NCBI RefSeq assembly: GCF_932294415.1 | Contig: NC_065538.1 | Span: forward strand, 20,482,167 to 20,546,166 | Length of the DNA stretch: 64,000 nucleotides | Direction of reading: 5' to 3' | Source of the DNA: Quercus robur | Lineage: Eukaryota; Streptophyta; Magnoliopsida; Fagales; Fagaceae | Part shown: one piece after another, positions 21,751 through 32,783 of the stretch | Numbering within the stretch: position 1 is the stretch's first letter | Layout of the letters: every line of letters starts with the position of its first letter | The notes under the pieces: generated by a model | Database searches by the model: none | Seen by the model: only the letters and a program-made list of their open reading frames with translations | What the model was told of the DNA's origin: nothing | Position numbers and translations under genes: made by a program

Positions 21751-24700
21751 TTATTGGCCTTTTGTAGTTCAACCAGTACCTCTTGAGATTTCCAACAAAA
21801 ACATCTACGAATCAAATTTCCCATCTCCCATTATAATTATTGAATTTATAATAATTATAATAATAATAAATTCTGGATAGATAGTGAGAGAGGAAAAGTT
21901 CAAACCACATACAAAAATGAGATACTTTATTCATATCCATTTTGTTTCAATTTTTATAATTTATCCACACTATTTCTTTACAAACTCTCAAACATAGTAG
22001 TAATTATGTTGGAGCAATAGTATTGGTGGAGGCAAATAGGTAAAATGCTAAATTAAGCAATTAAATATAACAAAAGTGGAATTAAAAGTGTGCTGCACTA
22101 GTGGAGTAAAAGCCATATTTTTTTGCTGTTGAGCTATAGTGCACAACTAAAGATGGTTATGCATTGTAATTAAGATAGTAAAAAAAAAAACAATATTTTA
22201 TTAAAAGATATATCATTTTAATGTGGTGGTGGTGGTGGTTGTTGTTGTTGTTATTTATTGTAGTAGATATATTATTTTATTGTGCTAAATGCTAAAATAA
22301 AATTACTGATATTGGGTGTTTTGAAAAATAAAGTGATAAAGTAGCTTTTGTGGTGCCAAATTGCTAAATTTTTGGCACCACCGATACTGATGCTCTAGTT
22401 TAAATTGTTAAAACTTTAAATTTTGAAAATCATCCAAGAAGTCTCTTGGTTGCAAATGAATATAATAATTGATAGAATCAAAATAAGTGAAATATGCATA
22501 GTCATCTTAATCTTATATATAACTAGGTTATAACCCTTGCATATGGAGAGGTGCAGGTAAAAATAGCTATAATTAGACACACACATATATGGAACTTTTT
22601 TACTTTATAAGTAATAGAATGTACACATTCACAATATTACATAAACAAAGTATAATAAATTTGAATTTAATATTTTTTATATTTTCTACATTTAGACATA
22701 TGGATTTGTATGTAAATATAAGTAACACAAAATTAAAGTATAATTGGAAGACTTGGCACAAAATTAGAATCTCATTTGGATTTTTGATGGAGCTTCTACT
22801 TTTATATATATGAAAATATGATTATTTGCCACTGCAAGAAAGAGCAAGGGCGTTCTAGAGATGCGTTAAAAGAATAATATCAGGAACACACCCCTTCTTA
22901 CTCCTAAATCAACACCTTGCTTAAGTATCAACTCGTGATTGGTAGATAAGGTGGCACAACATACTCAGGTATTGATAAACCGGCATAAAAGTGTTAAAAT
23001 CCAATTATGAGTTGACACATAAATAAGGGGTGAATTTGAGCATGAAAAGGAATGTATCCTTAGGTGTACTCTCTTTAAAAAGAGAGAAACAAAAGCTATA
23101 AAAGAATAAACAATGGCTACCTCACGTGTATGACTATGATCAAACTATCCTTTCACTTTCAAGTTAGCATCGAAAAGGAAAAATAAATAAACATAGCCAC
23201 TCAAATTTCAGACACAGTAAAGACAAGATTATATCTTTTAATTTTTTTTGTTTTATAAAAGACAAGATTATAAGTCATGACTCATGACGCTCGTGGTGCC
23301 TGTATAATGTTTGGAGGTTGTTGGGAGACCAAACTTTCCAGTAAATGAGAAATGGATTTCCAATTCCTTCCCAATCTTTTCAAATCAAGAAGCCTATGTC
23401 TGTCTTTTTGTCCAATCAAACAATCTAAACTAATAAATTTCAAAAAAATAATGGATTGAAACACATATTTCCAACTTTAAAATGGTCATGTGTAGAAGTA
23501 TCTAGTTGAAAACTAAAGTTTCTAATATTAGTAACCTCAATTTTATAATGACAGTTGACCTAGGACATACCATTAAAGACTTGTTCATAAGAAATCAGTT
23601 TTGGACCCACTTCCCACGATGGAGGTTTGCAATTGTGAATTGCGATAGACCTTCCACTAATGTAAACATGCACATTTTTATATAATTCAAAATGGACTCA
23701 ACACTCTTCACTACAAAGTGGAGTTAAGTAGCCAATCTACTTCAATGGATACTGATTGCTGAGAGAGCTTATCACAAGTAACCAATCTAATATTATATTG
23801 TACCCCAAGAGTGGTGGTACTATGATGCTTAATTCGTATTATCTTCTAGTGCCCACTGGTGTTCTTGGTGTTATTGATTCATCAATTATTGAAGAAGCCA
23901 TTAGGATCACACTTAAATACGGTGGTCATATGACTAATTGGAAGACATGAGCCAAATTAGAATATTCTTTTTCTTTTAGTTTGGTACATAGGAATTCAAT
24001 TAGAGAAATACCAAGAAATACAGTAACTAGTAATGCAACTCCCTTTGCTCTGCTCCACAACCCTGGAGCCAAAAGATTGCTTCATTTTCTATTTTATTGT
24101 ACCTATAGAAGGATAAGTAAATTAAGCTCTTAAATATTTAGGCAACAAACACGGCTTAGCTCCAGTGTTCCAATATACTAAAGTTGACACAATACAAACA
24201 TATGTTTGATTTTTGCAACATATTTGAGTTGTGTCGGTTCAAGTACATTAGAACTAAGCCTTATTCATAGCCTATCATCTACTATTTAATTGGATGACAG
24301 TTCATGATTTAATGGTTCCACAAGCAAGTACTATAAAACATGTCAATAATATACATATATATATATATAGTAATGGCATGATCCCATTTGTTCACATTGT
24401 AGTACTATATTCTGCCCAAAAAAATAAAATAAAACATTGCAGTACTATAAAGAAAACTACAAGTCAATAATATATTTAATTGATTGTTAATGCATTAGTA
24501 ATGGCATGATCCCACCCAATGTGAACAAACTTTTGAAAAACAAACAAATTGCAACCTGTCTATTTCGTTGGAGCCATATAATCCAACACCAACACGTATT
24601 CATCAGTCCACACATGAACCACACCATTCGTATGGAGTTGAGGTACTAAAGGACCACTGAGTGGTTTGTCCCATTTACACTGTTTTTAGGATTTGGCCAT

Positions 24701-24885
24701 ACCATTATGTTGATTGACAGCGACGGAAAATGATTGAGGCTCAAGCTTTGGGCTCCATTCATAGCACATCAAACGTTCATCTAAACCAGAGGCCGAAAAG
24801 AGGGATTCATTGAAATCAGGCTTCATGCAATTTGGATCACATAAACTTGACACCAAGATCTGTTAAAGTTAAAGGAAAAAGTTAC
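21751..24885. other. AT-rich spacer without recognised genes
   Basis: Apart from GGT/GTT triplet runs (22224-22252) and TA runs (24353-24369), I see nothing with firm support. A 64-codon open frame at 23756-23950 has no recognised family. Confidence 0.45.
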
Positions 24886-24889
24886 AATA

Positions 24890-25870
24890 GGCCCCAGCGG
24901 TTTTGGGTTAGTACAGAGACCGAATTATGTTCAGATTATTCCAGATTCCAACGCCAAAATGTCGGCAAACCATCAAGCTAAACTAAACCATCCATATATG
25001 CCAAATGAAATATTTATTATATACTTCGGAAGTAATATGGGGCAATGGGGCTTAATTACTAAATTAAGCCCAATTGTTAATTTGATTAGTGATCAATTGA
25101 TATATGCATGGATACACAAACACAATAGCAAATACTAAAACAATCACACCCAAACATCGTGAAGTGCAAACAAATAAAAAAGAACCCAAGACCAGGCCAA
25201 AAAAAAAAACTCTCTAGGACCTATGACACCAACTAACATCACTAACAAGAATAGTTGCAATACATCTCACTCACAAACACTCCAAGCTATATAAATGACA
25301 ACGTATTTGAGCTTTTCACTCATGCTTGCAACTGATTGCACCAATCTTGTATCCTTGCTAGCCATTGGTTTTGCGAGTTGAGCCACCAACTGCAAGACCA
25401 AATCTCCTTGTCCACTCTAAGGTCTCTTGAAGATTTAGGGATTGCTGCAATAATTTCTAGCACCAAGCATCAACTAATAACACTCAAAAGTATAAAGTGT
25501 TAAGGCTTCGGTCTACTCCCTAAGGATTTGGCCATTTGAGAGGGTGAAGGTAGAGACTACAATGGATTTTTATCCTAAATAAAGTGGGTAGCTGTCTAGC
25601 TCTTTAATATGAGAATCGAGTGTGAAATTTCTTAAGATTAGATGGCTATATGAGAGGGTAATTGGATGGGTACAACAAAAAATGAGTGTAACAAATTTCT
25701 CCCAAATTCGCAATCTCGCTCAACCGAGTATCGGGCAAGTGTCTAGCAATGTTGCAAGTTAATTGATTTTCAAACTATGAAACTCGCCTAACATGTCCAT
25801 CTCACTCAACCGAGATTCTTTACCCAGCAACTTCAATTAAACGTCCTATACAACAAATATATGTTCATAG
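24890..25870 (-). mobile_element. Possible LTR-element fragment, antisense (fossil)
   Basis: This block of about 1 kb is less AT-rich than its surroundings. It contains antisense promoter-like text (AAGCTATATAAATGAC at about 25285) and phrases such as CTCACTCAACCGAG that I associate with repeated plant LTR sequences. No bounded ends or partner LTR were found. It appears old and incomplete. Confidence 0.3.
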
Positions 25871-26299
25871 ACAACGTGTTAAATGTTTCATTTGAAACCC
25901 CATAGAGAGAGAGAGAGCCATATGAATTAGTAATTTATTTTTGCTTAAATAAAAGTAAAGGTAAAGGACGACTGAATTTAGATTTTTTTTTTTTGGGTGG
26001 GAGGGGGGGTAATTCATAGACTTTTTATAGTACGTTTAGATCAGTGCTTTGCAAATTTGTTGAAAGTAGAAAAAAAAAAATACACTTATACATGGAAAAA
26101 CAAGTGAAGCTTTAAGAAGTTGAACATAAGAAGATATAAAAAATAAAAAAATAAAAAAATGCTAAACCAAATGCACATTAAAATTTTTGAATTTGTAGTA
26201 TTAAATAGTCAGTGCCAAACATGTCTAAATTAATGTTCAACCAAAAAAAAAAAAAAAAACTAAACTAATGGAGTATATAATTTCTTCTTACCAATTAAA

Positions 26300-27668
26300 G
26301 AAAATTACAGATTACCCACCTGTGGTTTGCCTCAAATTTAACTTATCCACCCGTAGTTTCATTTTTAATACTTTACCCACCGGTGCTTCACTCCGTTACT
26401 ACTCCGTAACTCACCTCCATTTCAGACGTTACTCTAACACATTTTTTATCTAAAACAAAACCCAAAACAGATCAAACACTCCTCTCTCTCGCTGTATCAA
26501 AAATAAAAACTCAATATTGCTTTGGAGTACAATGCAATCAAAAACCCAGAAAAAATATTTAAAAAAAAAAAAAAAAAAAAAAAACAAACAACAACAACAA
26601 CAACAACAGAATTAATAAACCCGACCTCGAACCAACAACCTATATTCAAACATCTTAAGCTTCAAACCCATCACTAGAATTTGCATAAGAACCTAGCAAT
26701 CAATCCCCATACCACCTGATTTTACATAGACACCAACACTAACACACCCACACCCACACCATCAAAGTACAAACCACAAATCTATCAAAATACAACCCCA
26801 AAACCCAAGTCAAAATACAAACATCAACACACCCACACATCCAAACCCACGAATCCATTAGTAACCATGCCTCAAATCCCATTTTTCAAACCCTGACAAC
26901 CAAAAGAAACCAAATCCCTAAATCAAGTAAATGGAGCAAAGCAATTATGATGTCCATCTCCTCTGCCCTCATCACCCGAATCCACAATGACCCAGATTCC
27001 AGTTCCTGATAATACCTGAAATCCTCGAGGAGTTTGAGCTTTTCAAGCTCTTCATTGCTTAGAAACCGACCTGTTCAAAATGGGTCTTCAAGAAAAGAAG
27101 AGCTTGTTGTTGTTGTTGTTGAAGGAGTGGGGTGGGAGGAAGAAGAAGAGGATTTGAAAGCTTAGCAGTTGTGTTTGTGAGCAATAGTAAGAAGTGGGTA
27201 TTTGGGGAAAAGAGGTAAGGAAGTGAAAGGAAGAGTTTGGTGGGGTTTGAAGTGGGAAAAGTAGTGGTGTTGTGGTTGTGGATCTAAGGAGAAAGAGAGT
27301 GAACTGTTGCAGCCATAGAATGGAGGTGAGAGAGTGAGAGCTTGATTGGCCTTTCCAAGTTGATGAGACAAACAACATCCTTGTCTAAACTCTAAACTGC
27401 TTTTACTCATCCAAACTCCAAATTCTCATGTCTAGTTTTAGCCACATATGCCGGAAACTATTTAACTTTGAGAGAAAGAGGAGTGTTTGATCTGTTTTGG
27501 GTTTTGTTTTTGATAAAAAAAAAAATGTGTTAGAGTAACGTTTGAAAGAGAGGTGGGTTACAGAGTAGTAATGGAGGGAAGCACAAGTGGATAAATTGTT
27601 AAAAATGAAATCACAGGTGGGTAAGTTAAATTCAAACTAAACCATAAGTGAGTAATCTGTAATTCCCC
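26300..27668 (+). mobile_element. Mutator-like element with long terminal inverted repeats (Pack-MULE candidate)
   Basis: Positions 26301-26490 and 27470-27665 are inverted repeats of about 190 bp, roughly 85% identical, both starting AATTACAGATTAC. TIRs this long are typical of TIR-MULEs. I could not confirm a 9-bp target duplication. No transposase is present. The roughly 980-bp interior contains, on the minus strand, host-like coding sequence (about 26940-27316), so this looks like a gene-capturing Pack-MULE. Confidence 0.7.
26940..27316 (-). pseudogene. Captured fragment of a plastid GNAT-like acetyltransferase gene
   Basis: On the minus strand an ATG at 27316 opens MAATVHSLSP, then Ser/Pro/Thr-rich transit-peptide-like sequence, then FLSNEELEKLKLLEDF and ELESGSLWIRVMRAEEMD (27072 to about 26960). 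I recognise the latter as resembling the region just upstream of the catalytic fold in plant chloroplast GCN5-related N-acetyltransferases. This is from memory and needs a search. The reading frame is interrupted: a TAG follows codon 10, a TGA lies just before the conserved segment, and at least one frame change lies between. The acetyl-CoA-binding core is absent. It lies wholly between the inverted repeats of the Mutator-like element, so it was probably carried there as DNA. Confidence 0.5.
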
Positions 27669-28068
27669 CTACAAATTAATTAAATAGATCTTATAGCCGA
27701 ATTTGGGGTTTAAACCCAGCCATAAGGTCTTAATCTTTTTTCTTTTCTTTTCTTTTCTTTTTTCCTTCAAATTACTTAAAAAAAAAAAAAAAAAATGGAT
27801 GTGAGAAGAGGGCACGTGAAAATTCTTTTTTTGTCATGGTTCTTGGGCTAACAAAAATATTGAATATGGGATAGAGACAGCCTGCATACAAGCATCTTTC
27901 CAACAACAAAACGACGGGACCACCTAGCTAAGCTATCAATTGAGCGATCAACAGCGAGGTGTCAATTTCTAATTTACACGAAAAAGTAAATCTTGCACAC
28001 TTTGATTGACTTCCAAAAGAGAATTGTGTTGGCTCTGCCTCCTAGAAATTTCAGCAAATCATGCAATA

Positions 28069-28179
28069 TGTTTTTTGTTTTTTTTGGAGAACTTGATAAC
28101 AACGGGAAGTGAAGGGTAGATTTGAACTTGGATGTCTCTTATGAAAATATCAAGAGGTGTTAACCAATTGAGCTCTCGG
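28069..28179 (-). mobile_element. tRNA-derived SINE (111 bp)
   Basis: Read on the minus strand, it starts with GAGCTCAATTGGTTAACAC, a pol III box A-like sequence. AAGTTCAAATC, like box B, follows about 45 bp later, and the element ends in an A-rich tail (T-rich at 28069-28086 on the plus strand). Perfect 9-bp duplications CATGCAATA flank it (28060-28068 and 28180-28188). It has no coding capacity. Confidence 0.82.
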
Positions 28180-28188
28180 CATGCAATA

Positions 28189-29753
28189 GGTTTTTTTGTA
28201 ACTGAGAGGATGTTTTTGTTTAGTTTTGTGGTGAAGGACAGCCCATTCATATAGATCAACTTCTAGTTTTCACATCTCCAAGGGCTACGTTATGGGCCAT
28301 CTCAGAGGCCCAGTAGGCAATAACCCATCTGTTGAACTATACTATGGGAAAGCCACTTGCAGTGTATCTCCAGTCTCCATGAAGCTCTAGTAGGCAGGTT
28401 GAATCAGTAGCTATTTCTGCCTAAAAGGACTGGCTTCTCCAAGCAATGATAGATCCTTGGATTACATCATTTGTTGATACAACATGGCATCGTTTGTCCT
28501 AAAAATAAAATAAGTGTATGAGTTTAGATCTATTTAATATTCGATTAATCATTGATAGGATTCTAAGTTAAGGATTGGAATTTGGGTGGTTGATTCAAGA
28601 TAGCCAGGTCTCCAAGAGAATTTGTGATATAGAATAGAGAACAGAAAGTATAGAAAGGTAATGAGCTTCAATCTTATTACTTTAATGCAAGTACAATCAG
28701 ATCTCCTTCTATTTAACAGTTCACTTAAAACCTAACATAAACCAACTAACTGCTCACTAGCCGCTGATTGGTAGTGTAATTAACTTCTAACTGCATTCTT
28801 TTTTTTGAAAGAACTTCTAACTGCATTCTTAAGCATGCTCAATTCTAATGATACATGTAGATTACAAGTAGCATATGCTACAAATTACCAACTATCCAGC
28901 TTGTCTGCCACTGTGCTACTGAAATGCCACTTAGCTCAGACTGCACTTGCTACTTGCTACCACTACAAGCTGTGACCACCATACCAACTGCACTACACCA
29001 ACTATCTTAAGTGCTAGTAACTTATCAATCTTTTGTTCCCCACACTCTCTGCTCCAAAAATCAAAATCTGCAATATGTCCATCTATTTGATTAATTCTTA
29101 ATCATATGCTTTTGCTTATTTCATTTACCTAAAATAAAATAATAAAAAACCCAAAACATCCCTTACACCACTACTAATCTCTATGATGATAAAATTCTTG
29201 GGAGCAAAAAATATTGCAAGCAGCATTCCATTTCTTTTCTCAGCAAAAGAACCATCCCGACTCTTGAGTTGGCAAGGTATTCTTCCTTATACTGTATACA
29301 AATTATAAGTTATACAAATTCAATCCCAGCTTAGGCCAAATGGAAATGCAACCTTTTTAAACCACAATCTCTTGGGTTAGAAATGCATTCTTTGTTATAG
29401 AAATTCAATCCTAACTTAGGCCAAATGGTTAAACAAAATGCACCCTATTCAAACCTCAATTAACAAATCAGACTTGATCCAACCCAAACCTCAAATAACA
29501 ACCAGTTTCCAGCAACCACAAAAGTTCATTTCCAACTTCCCAAGAGTACCTAAAGTTTCAGCATTCAGTTCACAATTTACCTCATGCATATTTACTATTC
29601 AATCCGAATAAATCACAATCAAATTTCTAATACCAAAGTTTATTTCCATAACCAGCTACAACAAAACTTCAAGACCTCCTCATATACAGAATACAATACA
29701 CAGAAACAACAACAACATAGACACTTTGAAAGAAATGTAAGAAAAAAAAATAT
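28189..29753. other. Spacer and 3' flank of the unknown gene
   Basis: No gene seen. A short imperfect repeat (AAATTCAATCC...CTTAGGCCAAATGG) occurs at about 29317-29342 and 29399-29427. The 3' UTR of the minus-strand gene ending at 29754 probably lies at the right edge. Confidence 0.45.
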
Positions 29754-30284
29754 TCAAACAAAACCCTCAGTTATAATTGGTTTTTTTTCACCTTCTTTAT
29801 CACCATTACCACCATTCTTCACTTTCTCCCCAATCTTCAAACCCTGCAACCCTTCCACACAAGCTTTACCACCTCCATCTCTCACACCCACTCCTCCTCC
29901 CACCACCACCACATCACTCCCCCTCTCCTCAGCCTCGCCGCCGACCACCACGTCGTCCGGGCCCACCTCCGGGACTCCATTTCCCTTCTTCTTACCGCAG
30001 GGCCCCGAATCCGCTTCATCTTCGTGCTCCGGCGAAAGTCCGACCAGCATGTCGTTGGCGCCGGCGGTGGTCCAGGGATCCTCGACGCAGTTACCTTCGT
30101 CGTCGTCGTCGAGATCAGTGGCGAAGATTGAGGAGGCGCGTGACTTCACGGCCGTGGCGGCTCTGAGAAATGCTTCTTTAATCGAGTCCGGTGGGAGCGC
30201 ACAGTCTTCGAGGCCTGCGTCTTCGAGTCGCGGAGGGACGATCTGGTTCAGTAGTCCACCTTCTTGATCCTTCGTTGTTTCCAT
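29754..30284 (-). CDS. Conserved plant protein of unknown function, single exon, 176 aa
   Basis: The frame is uninterrupted from ATG at 30284 to TGA at 29754. I do not recognise a named domain. The N-terminal third, with LLNQIVPPRLEDAGLEDCAL (residues 11-30) and IKEAFLRAATAVKSRA (35-50), looks like a conserved, probably helical block. It is followed by DLDDDDEG, an acidic stretch, and a glycine/valine-rich low-complexity region (about 105-140). A conserved-looking C-terminus EGLQGLKIGEK (142-152) and EGEKKPIITEGFV follows. No signal peptide or membrane segment is seen, so it is probably soluble. GC content is well above the flanks, as expected for a real exon. A telo-box-like AACCCTAACCCTAA lies about 17 bp upstream and paired CACGTG sites about 275-300 bp upstream. 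It could be intrinsically disordered; function unknown. Confidence 0.8.
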   Translation of the reverse strand: METTKDQEGGLLNQIVPPRLEDAGLEDCALPPDSIKEAFLRAATAVKSRASSIFATDLDDDDEGNCVEDPWTTAGANDMLVGLSPEHEDEADSGPCGKKKGNGVPEVGPDDVVVGGEAEERGSDVVVVGGGVGVRDGGGKACVEGLQGLKIGEKVKNGGNGDKEGEKKPIITEGFV

Positions 30285-30299
30285 GATTGAAATTTTGAA

Positions 30300-30314
30300 A
30301 ACCCTAACCCTAAT
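30300..30314 (-). promoter_or_regulatory. Telo-box-like motif (AACCCTAACCCTAA)
   Basis: It lies 16-30 bp upstream of the ATG at 30284, in the expected 5' UTR or core promoter. Telo-boxes (AAACCCTAA) near the start of transcription are common in plant growth and housekeeping genes. Activity here is inferred. Confidence 0.45.
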
Positions 30315-30557
30315 TCTTGGACAGTTAAAACGACACCGTTTGTGATTGTAGAGCTTGAGCTATGGATTTTGCATTATATATTGGAGGGAATAGAGAGGAG
30401 ATCTCATTCTCGGGTCGGTGGGGATTTGTTGAATGGTTTTTTATTTCCCATTTTAGCCATGAATTCATGTAGGTAATAAAGCTAAGCTGAGCTACTCCCT
30501 TTAGGGACAGGACTGTCAAATGGGTCATGGCAACGTGTCAGTACTTCTCAACAAGGG

Positions 30558-30587
30558 TGACACGTGGGTGTCCAGGGCCACGTGTCA
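30558..30587. promoter_or_regulatory. Inverted pair of G-box/ABRE sites
   Basis: TGACACGTGG (30558-30567) and CCACGTGTCA (30578-30587) are perfect inverted copies separated by 10 bp, each centred on CACGTG. They lie about 275-300 bp upstream of the unknown gene's ATG. A related CAACGTGTCA is at 30531-30540. CACGTG with ACGTGG/C flanks binds plant bZIP (ABF, GBF) and some bHLH factors, suggesting ABA, drought or light control of the minus-strand gene. Confidence 0.6.
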
Positions 30588-32783
30588 AAGCAGGACAGTT
30601 ATTTCAGTTTAAAAGTGCTCAACCGAATAGTTAATTATAAGAAATTCTTAGTTAACGTTGGGAAGATATACAGCGTTTTTAAAGAGATGTGCACATGTAC
30701 CTAATGTAAATATTAGTACATTGATAGCTAAATATAAACATACAAGGACAAAGTTTAGTATTGGCGAAAGTTTAGCTTGTAGCTTTAATATCTTTTTATC
30801 AGAGATAATTTTGATATATCTACTATTGAATTATATTTTTTTTATATATTTAATACTTGCAAAATTTCTCTAAAATTAAAGATTAATACCTACGTCATTA
30901 ATAAATTGTTTAAACTACAAGTTTTTGTAATTTACAATTATGCATAAAATATAAACTTATAGATCATATAGTAAATAATATCCGATTGTCACAAAATTTT
31001 ACATGCGTATTAAGATAAAAAAAATAGCATACAATTTAACGATTAAATTTTCAAAATATGTAGAAATGTTTATTTTATTGAGTAAAGTTATAGTATTAGG
31101 TTGTAATCAATTTTATAATTAAACTTTATCCAACATATAATTGTCCAAATAATTATATTTATTGTGTATATGAATAAAAATTTAAAACAGTTTTGAAATA
31201 TTTTAACTTGTGATTCTTCCATTTGACTTGATCATAAGAGTTTCTTTATTTATTTGATAAATGCAAATGCATTAAGAAACTAAGAAGAGTTTGGAATAAC
31301 ACAAATAATAGAATCCATTGATATTTTTTTTTACAATACAGCCTCTAAACAGATAATAGAGCATTAGCATTTGGAGTTTTTTAAAAAAATACTTATTTTA
31401 TACTCTAAAAGTTAATTTATCCATTTTAACAACTCATTTTACAATACACTAAATATCTAATTTCTTGTTTTTATATACAATCTAATAAAATAATATAAAC
31501 TATACACTCAAAAAAGCTAGATTGGTATAACAATTTAGGGTCTTGAATCAAATTTTTTATGTTGTTTCAAATAATTTCAAATGTTAATGGAATCTAGACC
31601 ACCCATTATTTTGGAAAAAAGCAGCAAGCTAGATAGCCTCTGTTGGAATTTTTGATATCTCATTCTAAGGCACATGCAAGTTTACTTCATATTACAATTC
31701 TCTCCATTTAAAATTGATCCATTTCATGGTTCAAATTAAGTATTAATCGGGAAAAAGACTCACATTTCAAGTAGAAGTGGAAAAGATTCTATTCCATATT
31801 AAACTTGAATTCAATAGGATCTTTGTTGAGAAAAGTGAGACGAGAGTTCTCCGAGGGATGGTTTTGTTTAGAATAAAGAATGAGAAAAATGTCAAATAGT
31901 GACTCTACCTAAGCATGACTATAGTACTCCTTGAAGAGCACCTATAAGGGTCTAGATAGGAAGGTGAGTTGAGGTATAACATAATCTCCGTTCCACCCAA
32001 TGCGCCTATAGTTCAGTGGATGGAAAACATGGTGCTTAAGCTAAACCCCACTTTGAAGTTTGAAGTCACATGCTAGAAAAAATTACCGTTCAACAACTCA
32101 ATCCAACGCTTTATATTTAGACGATTCAAAATGTTTACAAACTGAAAGAAAATATCAATTATCAGTTTATCACCAAAAAATCTACGCATATCTAAAGCCA
32201 TCCAAGCCCTCAATCTCCAAGAGAAGGAATCAATAACAGGGCCAAAATAGTACCACCTCAAACTGAAAGTCACATCCTCTTGTTTGCCTACAGTTTCCTC
32301 TCCTTGTGCAACATTTATCAGGATTTTGGTTATTTATTTCAGGTTCACAGAATTCCAATAAATTGAGTTAGTATATTGCATTCTGAAAATTCTTCAAAAC
32401 TTATATCGTGAGCACAATACTAAATAAGAAATGATTTATCCAAGATGCAACCTACAACCATTACAACTTAAATATGAAAATTATCATCTATCATAAGTGA
32501 TACAAGATTCACAATACAAGATTCACAACTTAGCAACCAGGTAAAAATTACATTTTCCAGAAGAACAGAAATGAAATATGGAATACAGATAAAATATAAA
32601 CAGAAACCAATACAAAGACAATCAAGATATCTTTTCTGACCCAGTTATGATACAAAATAAAATTTTATAACCTTCTTTCCTATATTATTGATTATTAAAA
32701 TGACTGACTTATAAATCACCAAATATTAGTGATAGCTGTATCTGGTAATCTGAGGATCAAAAAGCACCGATCCAAGAATGCTT
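30588..32783. other. AT-rich spacer and 3' flank of RABG3 gene
   Basis: No gene recognised. It is strongly AT-rich from 30640 to 31620. A weak tRNA-like SINE relic is described separately. The RABG3 3' UTR is expected in the last few hundred bases. Confidence 0.45.
31998..32085 (+). mobile_element. Possible tRNA-derived SINE relic
   Basis: GCGCCTATAGTTCAGTGGATGG resembles a box A head, GAAGTTTGAAGTC about 30 bp on resembles box B, and an A-run ends it. Flanking CCGTTCCA and CCGTTCAA could be a 7-of-8 target duplication. Evidence is weak. Confidence 0.35.

Noticed and set aside
23756-23950. 64-codon frame with a stretch vaguely like homocysteine S-methyltransferase (ILYPKSGGT)
   Set aside because: The similarity covers only a few residues, lacks the zinc-binding cysteines and has no neighbouring exons. 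I judged it chance.
29584-30267. Plus-strand open frames of 129 and 227 codons
   Set aside because: These are antisense shadows of the minus-strand gene at 29754-30284, whose frame has better composition, start and ending.
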